64,000 nt of DNA, taken from the NCBI RefSeq assembly GCF_036898095.1, contig NC_090725.1, positions 209,304,353-209,368,352 on the forward strand, written 5' to 3'. Positions 57,251 through 64,000 of the stretch are shown here, piece after piece. This DNA is from Palaemon carinicauda (taxonomy: Eukaryota; Arthropoda; Malacostraca; Decapoda; Palaemonidae). Both the position numbers and the translations under genes were made by a program. Below the pieces are notes generated by a model. It worked only from the letters and a program-made list of their open reading frames with translations. It had not been told where the DNA came from and searched no databases. Numbering within the stretch: position 1 is the first letter of the stretch; every line of letters starts with the position of its first letter.

Positions 57251-57424
57251 CAGCCCCCCTGGGTAAGGACACGGCTTTTAGCATAGGTTAGGTGGGTTTT
57301 TTAAGTTAGCTTCTCCCGTCGTACTCGTAGGTAAGGAAACTGTTGTGTAAGAGAGGGGGGGGTCCGGGGTAAGGATACGGCTTTTAGGATAGGTTAGGTG
57401 GGTTTTTTAAGTTAGCTTCTCCCG
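57251..57424. repeat. Imperfect tandem duplication around a G-rich spacer
   Basis: The phrase gtaaggacacggcttttagc, then ataggttaggtgggtttt and agttagcttctcccg (57253-57319), recurs at 57367-57422 with two changes. The units are about 113 bp apart and each is preceded by a G-rich run (gcgtccggtccgggggggcg, and ggggggggtccgggg). Confidence 0.8.
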
Positions 57425-57553
57425 CCAAAATTGTTTTTAGAACGACGGCCACAGTTCAGAAAATTCCCGTTTTCTACTGGATCTGGCCGTCACCCTACAA
57501 AGGCTCCCAATCTAATGCTGAATGGTGCTCTTTCACCGGCCAATGGTGCTCAG

Positions 57554-57561
57554 TGACGTCA
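57554..57561. promoter_or_regulatory. CRE-like palindrome TGACGTCA in host intron 1
   Basis: A perfect CREB/ATF site core, 12 bp from a CCAAT box (ggccaatgg, 57536-57544). It lies 330 bp inside intron 1 of the host gene, a place where enhancers are common. An 8-mer can occur by chance; low confidence. Confidence 0.25.
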
Positions 57562-57894
57562 CAAAACTTAGCCCTACATAACGCTTACTCTTCTCATCCC
57601 CGCTCACCTCCAATTTACCTGTGCCTGATGTCGAACTTTACCTACTTCCTAACCTAGCCTAGGAAGTGTCCAACTTGGTGGGGAGGGAACCGAGAACCTA
57701 CCAAACATGTTTAAAATGTGCGGATGACTGGTAATGGTACATATAGGGCTAAATCCCCCAAAAACATAAATACACATCATAATTATGCAACAAATCACAT
57801 TTGCCAGATGATTTCAAGTTTTGCTAAGGTGTCATCATAGTCGGCCCCTGTACACGGGAGTAAATTTGTTGTTCTCAAAGGGAAATAAACTTAC

Positions 57895-58018
57895 ACAGAG
57901 TAGCAACTGTCCCAGCCTGAAATAACAGACTGTTTTTTGTCTTCTTGTTCTCCAGTAACACGGCGAAGTCGGCATTTTGGTCAATCTTCTGATAGACTCT
58001 AAGATTTAAGGTGGCCAT
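57895..58018 (-). CDS. Synj: Synaptojanin-like phosphatase, first coding exon
   Basis: On the minus strand an ATG at 58018, in a good context (aaggacgATGG), opens 41 codons plus one base and runs into a consensus donor GTAAGT whose GT is at 57894-57893. The peptide starts MATLNLRVYQKID and contains SLLFQAGTVATL, the pattern of the N-terminal SAC domain of synaptojanin (basic or hydrophobic start, acidic Lys-rich stretch, then LxFxxGxVAxL). Synaptojanins are cytoplasmic or presynaptic polyphosphoinositide phosphatases, with an N-terminal SAC domain and a central 5-phosphatase domain, that act in clathrin-coated vesicle uncoating. The exon ends in phase 1 and joins exon 2 (32876-32787) to give an uninterrupted reading frame, which is the main support. 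The 5' UTR and promoter are not defined; a UTR intron just upstream is possible. The family identity is from memory of the protein family, not from a search. Confidence 0.8.
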
Positions 58019-58889
58019 CGTCCTTGCACCATCGGAACTGTCAGTCAGTCAACAATGTCATCCGAATGCTTTCATAGAAATAGGAAATATTTCAATAGCT
58101 GATTTTTGTCATTCATTTGCTTCCACACCTGGTTTAAATCTATAAAAAACTTATTTCATAAATCCACATAAGAAATATATGACATAATTACCCTCCTAAA
58201 TTACCAAAATATTCCCATAATCAAACCAAGTCAAAGCCATTAAATCCATTCAAACATAAAGTACGGCTGCGCGCAGACGGAATACTCTATACAAAGTCAA
58301 TTATGTTGATACAATTATAACCAACTATGTAATTTTCATTACATAATTTGTAAGTTCTAGATTCTATTGGTTAATAAATTGATCTTAAAACTACATAATA
58401 ACTTTAGCAAATCCAAAATTCTAATTTCTAGCTACTCAGGCAATGATCAATAGGCAACCTGCCTATTATTGATAAAGTAAACAAAACGGTAAGATGGTTT
58501 CAATTGTTCTTTTGTCTTACTGATTATAGTTATTTCTTTATCACGTAAACACCCATTTCATATCTTTATTTTTTTTATTCAATTAGCATCATTGTAGGTC
58601 ATGTACTTCAACAAAGGTTGTGCCGTGAAAACATTTGTTTCAGGTCATAAGTTCTATTGATTATCAGGAACTAAGTTCATATAAACCTGTTTAGAATGTA
58701 TCCTTTATCTCAAAAGTGTTATAATACATTATTCTTGAACAGCTATTAGTCACTTAGAAGATATAGAAGCTTTTCCAGAAAACCAGTCTGCTTAGAGAAA
58801 ATTATACTTTACAGAGACAGCCATCCAGTTTGTTGTAAATGATATGCTGGAAATGATGTATGAAAACAAATGTGGTATTTTAATATTAC
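58019..58889 (-). promoter_or_regulatory. Presumed 5' flank / 5' UTR of the synaptojanin-like gene
   Basis: Sequence immediately upstream of the ATG on the minus strand. No TATA box is obvious. A TCAGTCAGTCA-like motif (as gactgactgac, minus strand, about 58037-58058) resembles an arthropod initiator. A pyrimidine stretch ending tttctatgaaag (about 58080) could be an acceptor, in which case a UTR intron precedes. Position is inferred only from exon 1. Confidence 0.3.
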
Positions 58890-59278
58890 AGTACTTGATC
58901 TTAGCGCTGTTTTGATAAAGTTGGGCATGAACTGCTACTAAACGATCTACGGTCCATCGGTATTGAATATCAAGCTTTTGAATAGGCCTACCTAAAAGAC
59001 AACTTGGTTGACAGAAACTACCCGTGCAAATTGGAAACTCTTATTCATCATATGAACCATTAAACAGAGGGATGCCTCAAGGAACTGTACTGACCCCAAT
59101 CACATTTTGTATGATTGTATCTACAAAGGGTTACAAAGGCATGGGGTGAAGTTCCAACTATTTTCAGATGGTGCACAATTTTACTTCTCTATAAATTATA
59201 CAGATGATACTGCTAAAACTTTAACCCAAATTCTTGCTAGTGTCAGGGTAGCCTATAGATGACAATTAAAAGTCTAAG

Positions 59279-59325
<47 letters not shown>

Positions 59326-60720
59326 TTGCTAAGCTACAACCCTAATTGGAAAAAGCAGAATGCTATAAGCCCAGGGGCTCCAACAGGGAAAATAGCCCAG
59401 TGAGGAAAGGAAACAAGGAAAAATTGAATATTTTAAGAACAGTAACGACATTAAAATAAATATTTCCTATATAAACTATAAAAACTTTAATAAAACAAGA
59501 TGAAGAGAAATTAGATATAAAAGTGTGCCTGGGAACCCTAACCCAAAACAGTGGAACACCATGGTACAGAGGCTATGGCACTGCCCAAGACTAGAGAACA
59601 ATGGTTTGATTTTGGAGTGTCCTTCGCCTAGAAGAGCCGCTTGCCATAGCTAAAGAGTCTCTTCTACCCTTAGCAAGAGGAAAGTAGCCACTGAACGATT
59701 ACAGTGCAGTAGTTAACCCCTTGGGTGAAGAAGAATTGTTTGGTGATCTCAGTGTTGTCAGGTGTATGAGGAAAGAGGAGAATCTTTAAGAAATAGGCCA
59801 GACTATTCGGTGTATGTGTAGGCAAAGGGAAAGTGAACCGTAACCAGAGAGAAGGATCCAATGAAGTGCTGTCTGGCCAGTCATAGAACCCCATAACTCT
59901 CTAGCGGTAGTATCTCAACGGGTGGCTGGTGCCCCGGCCAACCTAATACCTGCTACTACCTTAAATGAAAATAAAATTGAGTTTATGATGGAAAGAAAAA
60001 CAACCGACGAAACTATGGCCAAATTCAAAGAAACATAATTAACAATATCTAGTAAAGTTTGCGATTTTGGATTATCACTTAACTGTAACTTCTTTCAATG
60101 ACCAAATAAATAATGTAGTAAAACTGTTGGATATCATCTTAGAAACATTGTTTTTATAAAGAAGTACCTGCAAAGAAGCTTGTAATAAACTATGTTTATT
60201 ACCAGGAATGACTACTGCAACTCTATCTACCAAAAGAGCAACTTAAGAAATTACAAAACATAATAAAGAGAGGAGCAACTGATAAAAAAAAGTCTCCCAC
60301 GAAGAGAAAAGATCACTTCTATACTAACTGATTTATACTAGCTGCCTATGTAAGCAAGAATTGGTTTAAAAAGTGTACAATAACCCATCAAGTTATCAGA
60401 ACCAGACGTCCAAATATCTACGAGAATTGCTGCATATTGTGCGGCTAACGATTTCTGTTGATACGATAATAGTTACAACTTACAAATGGTTTTAAATTAT
60501 TGGAACCAATATATATGTCTAATGTAGGTTCTAGAGCTTTCAAATATGAAGCCCCAAGATTATACAATAATTTCGCACTAGACATCCGAAAAACTAAAGA
60601 TATTAAGGCTTTCAAGAAGAAAATTAAGACTTTCCTGTTTCCTAAGGGTTCAGCCATACCAAACGCGACGAGTGTGGAGGTTGCAAGGAAGAGGTTCCCG
60701 CAGCTATATGAAATGTAAGG
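58890..60720 (+). mobile_element. Degraded CR1/L2-like LINE, split by a SINE-like insertion
   Basis: Plus-strand RT remnants: DLSAVFDKVGHELLLNDLRS (palm Asp, 58903-58962), RGMPQGTVLTP (59066-59100; standard GVPQGSVLGP box), FQLFSDGAQFYFS (59155-59195; the FADD box decayed to FSDG). The C-terminal block follows at 60520-60718: VGSRAFKYEAPRLYNNFALD, then IRKTKDIKAFKKKIKTFLFP. Several stops lie between. A 670-bp LINE-tailed SINE-like element (59279-59948) sits in the middle. Clade is inferred from the C-terminal APRLxNxLPxxIR pattern and is uncertain. Confidence 0.72.
59279..59948 (-). mobile_element. LINE-tailed SINE-like element, second copy
   Basis: The reverse complement of 16104-16757, including the same internal short frame (FYDWPDSTSLDPSLW) and the 3' tail ttgctaagctacaaccctaa (complement) with an (ATT)n run at the left. 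This copy has a longer head (gttggccggggcaccagcca on the minus strand) than the one at 16104. Confidence 0.8.
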
Positions 60721-61286
60721 TATCTTATGCGTAGGATCATACTGGGCAAGTGTGCAGCCATAAACCTCTGCTGCTGCCGCCAATCTATGAAACACGTTTT
60801 AAAAATTTTGTGCATCTTCACCAAATACCACGCCAATTCAATCACAACCAGCAAGTTAAAAAAAAAAAAAAGGGGGGGGGGGGGCTGTCGGAAAAAATTG
60901 ATATAAAAGTCCCCAGAAGCTGACGCAATTTTAAGCTATTTTTCATGAATCTGAAACCATTTTCTCCTTATAATTGAATTGCATGTGTATTACGCATTAA
61001 CAACATCCCGATGAAATATATAAAACATTTCACCAGAAATCTTTGCAATTACTTTTAACAGGACTATACATTCCCGGAAAACCCTATCAGTTGACTAACT
61101 CTGAGTTATATCTGTAATTACTGAATTTATTGGAATACCTGCATCCTTCTGTTTAACTATCAACCAAGAGTAATTCTCGACTCGTCGCATTTTAATTTGT
61201 CTCTTCACTTTTTCCATCTTGATTCATGTCAGATACACAATCTCTTAATTCTAGCTTATACATATTGAATTTTAACTCTCTGGGAG

Positions 61287-61288
<2 letters not shown>
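60721..61288. other. Unassigned DNA
   Basis: AT-rich with an A-run followed by a G-run near 60857-60883. No gene or repeat structure recognised. Confidence 0.4.

Positions 61289-61368
<80 letters not shown>
61289..61368. repeat. (GA)n microsatellite
   Basis: Perfect GA run of about 40 units. Confidence 0.97.
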
Positions 61369-61371
<3 letters not shown>

Positions 61372-62214
61372 TTCAATCTTCCACATCTCTTTGACTACAT
61401 CCTTCTTGTAGCAACTATTGAACAGAAGATGTTGATTATTGTTTTAGTTTTATCAAAGTTTGAAGGCTTTTGTAAATTCTAAGTATTATATCATAAACCA
61501 TTTTAATTTCTTCATATTAGACATTCCTCCGAAGAAAAGGCTGGTTTTCATTTCTTTGACGATTTTCCTTTTTTTTCTTTTTTTTCTTATCTTCAGTAAT
61601 ATTTTCTATTGAAACAAGTTACCTCGCAAATTAAAACCTCAGCTTTGTTTGCAACATATATTACATTGAGAACCGGTAAACTTATTGAACAATTATAGAA
61701 TTATGGAGTTTTCATGGCACGGAGATTTGTTAATCATACCACTCTTCGATATTACAAATGTTATTGAATAAAAAACCGTAGCAACCAAATTACATTGTAA
61801 TCCCATTTTAATTTCCACTTTCAATAAATAGGATTTTTGCCTCAAATATTGAACAGAACAAAAGCTAACCAGTAAAACAGCCATTTCAGAGATTTCTGAG
61901 AATTGATCTTACTTCCTCGAAAATTTTATTGTCACCATATGTTCCAACGTATGGTTTAATCGCCTTTAAAAGATCATATCTGAGTAAATTCAGGAAAGTA
62001 AACAAAAACACTTAATTTAGCAACAGGAATATGCACACCAACAGATCCCGAATAAACATAGAAAACTGAATGATACTGATGTTTATATCTGACGTTGACA
62101 CATACCTACTGTATCCCAAGGGAGGAGGGGACGGTAGAAATTTACTGCAGTATTAAATTGAAAATAATTTTTCTTTATCGATTGTATTAAGATTACAGGA
62201 ATATTGGTCAATGC
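61369..62214. other. Unassigned AT-rich DNA
   Basis: No convincing coding frame or repeat. Confidence 0.4.
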
Positions 62215-62871
62215 TTGCTTACCAGAATGCATGAAATATCACACGAGATTAGGCTGAAGATAAATAAAAAAAGACATATGATGAGAACGGAGTATGCAAT
62301 GGAAGATGAAATATCATTGGAAGGAGAAAGGATTAATGAGGTAGAACAATTTATGTACTTAGGCACTATGATCTCCAATACAGGATCTTTAGAATTAGAG
62401 TTTAGTGAAAGACTGAAAAAAGCAAATTAGACAATGACTAGGTTAAGTAAAATTTGGAAATCAAATCACCTGAAATTACATATAGAAATCAGACTATATA
62501 TCAGTTTAGTGGGATCGGTATTACTGTATGGACATGAGTCATGGTAGGACAATGAAACATTCTCCAATAGATATAGTAGTTTAGAGAACAAATCCCTCAG
62601 AAGGATATTGGGAGTTAAATGGCAGGAAAGGATTAGAAATGAAACAATAAGAGAGATTACTCGAGTACCATATGTGGATGAGATCATGATGAGGGGTAGA
62701 TGGAGATGGTTTGGGCATGCTCTTCAATCCCACCAAACGTTCAGCTCGGCTACAAAAGGCAATAGACGAGTTGTAAGACCCAGGCCTACGTGGCTAAGGA
62801 CTATGAAGCGCGAAGTGGGAGATGATGAATGGAAAAGTATTAAATTAAAAGCTCAAGATAGAGACAACTAG
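62215..62871 (+). pseudogene. RTE-like LINE, RT C-terminal region
   Basis: Plus-strand fragments: IRLKINKKRHMMR (RT motif D-like GLKIN.xKTxxM), INEVEQFMYLGTMIS (VxxFxYLG block), LRRILGVKWQERIRNETI, and IMMRGRWRWFGHALQSHQ (RRLRWFGHvxR block), ending in WKSIKLKAQDRDN. One frame break after 62430 and another near 62550. This motif order is typical of RTE-type and related non-LTR elements. The 5' part and endonuclease are absent; a (TA)n tract follows directly. Confidence 0.75.
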
Positions 62872-62913
62872 CGAAATCTAACCGTGGCCCTTTGTGTCAA
62901 TGGGAATAGGAGA

Positions 62914-63133
<220 letters not shown>

Positions 63134-64000
63134 GTTAATGAATATACGTACTTAAGGGCTCCAAGGAAAAATAGCCTGGTAAGGAAAGGAAATAAGGGGA
63201 AACAATAAAGTATGTGAAAAATGATAAATAATTAGAATAAGATATTTTAAGAACAGTGACAACATTAAAATGAATCTTTCATATAGATTATATAAAAAGA
63301 GACTTATGGCAGCCTGTACAACATAAAAACATCTGCTGCAATTTTGAAGTTTTTAAGTTCTACGGATTCAACTACCCGATTAGAAAGATAACTCCAAAAA
63401 TTAGTTATAGCCTCCTGGTGAAGAAGGCCTGACTATTAGAATTACCTGCATGCCTAGTATTACGAAAAGTGTTGTAATGTCCAGGAAGATCTGAATGTAA
63501 AGGATGGCCTGAATTAAGAAAAATCTTAGGTAACATGCATAATGAACTAACTGAACGACGGTGCCAGAGATTAATACCTAGATCAAGAATAAGAAATTAA
63601 TTCAACTGTAAGTTCCTGTCTAACAAATTTAGATGAGAATCAGCAGCTGAAGACCAGACAGGAGATCAATGCTCCGGACAAGGTAGAATGAAAAAAATAA
63701 ATAACTTTTTCAGAATAGATTGATTGCCAAAAATCTTAAAAGACTATCGCAATAAGCCATTTTTTGTGCAATTGAAGAAGACCCAGAGCTAATGTGTTTC
63801 TCAAAAGTAAATTTGTAGTTGAGAATCACACCTAAAACTTTAAAAGTCATACAGAGCTTAAAAAGAAAAGAAAAAAAAAAAAAACATTATCAATGCTGAG
63901 ATCCGGGTGTTGAGGAGCAACTGCTCTCGACCTACTTACAATCATACTTTGACTTTTGTTAGGATTCAACTTCATACCCCATAATTTGCACCATGCCCTA
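63134..64000 (-). mobile_element. Jockey-like LINE, 3' end (runs off the window)
   Basis: The reverse complement matches the LINE at 15338-17907: KLNPNKSQSMIVSRSRA near 63960-63930, the SPVWSSA block and the LFRNTRHAG region near 63450, and a 3' end with the tcctt...ctatttttcct tail near 63160-63200. The RT core with YADD would be right of the window. Frame is broken. Confidence 0.8.

Noticed and set aside
61192..61386. Frames of repeated RE or LS residues
   Set aside because: Translation of a (GA)n/(CT)n microsatellite.

Overview
This is animal nuclear DNA, most likely from a decapod crustacean. That guess rests on the repeat types: DIRS retrotransposons with gag, RT/RNase H and tyrosine recombinase, a tRNA-derived SINE, and LINE/SINE pairs ending in (TAA)n. 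There are no operons, prokaryotic genes or recognisable viral genes. Almost every long reading frame belongs to a transposable element.

Host gene. Two short exons, too small to stand out as ORFs, fit together as the start of a synaptojanin-type phosphoinositide phosphatase on the minus strand. Exon 1 is 58018-57895 (ATG to GTAAGT) and exon 2 is 32876-32787 (polypyrimidine-AG to GTAAGC). Splicing in phase 1 gives a continuous N-terminus of a SAC domain. The window is therefore read as the 5' part of this gene: about 25.0 kb of intron 1 and at least 32.8 kb of intron 2, both filled with mobile elements. Later exons would lie left of base 1.

DIRS elements. Nine copies or fragments of two families are present, all on the minus strand, which is the sense strand of the host gene. 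Family 1: D1 4980-12520, D2 12718-22831, D3 23670-31332, the 5' fragment D6 ending at 32401, the 949-bp internally deleted D5 33255-34203, and D4 (40922-40980 plus 47581-55085). Family 2: A 1-4411, B 34399-40920 and C 40981-47580. Each family has inverted terminal repeats. Most copies carry an internal complementary region (ICR) equal to the reverse complement of the circular junction. C is nested inside D4 and is the least damaged copy.

Other elements nested in or around these are: a pogo/Tigger DNA transposon in A; a jockey-like LINE in D2, itself holding a LINE-tailed SINE; a tRNA-derived SINE in D3; a 5S-rRNA-like fragment; a P-element-like transposase fossil (about 55430-56350); a CR1/L2-like LINE split by a second LINE-tailed SINE (58890-60720); an RTE-like LINE fragment (62215-62871); microsatellites; and a minus-strand LINE running off the right edge.

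Layout, left to right: A with Tigger; D1; a LINE tail split by D2; D2; unassigned DNA; D3; 5S-like fragment; D6; host exon 2; D5; B; D4 end; C; rest of D4; P fossil; AT-rich DNA; host exon 1; LINEs and microsatellites. All assignments come from reading the sequence; no database search was run.
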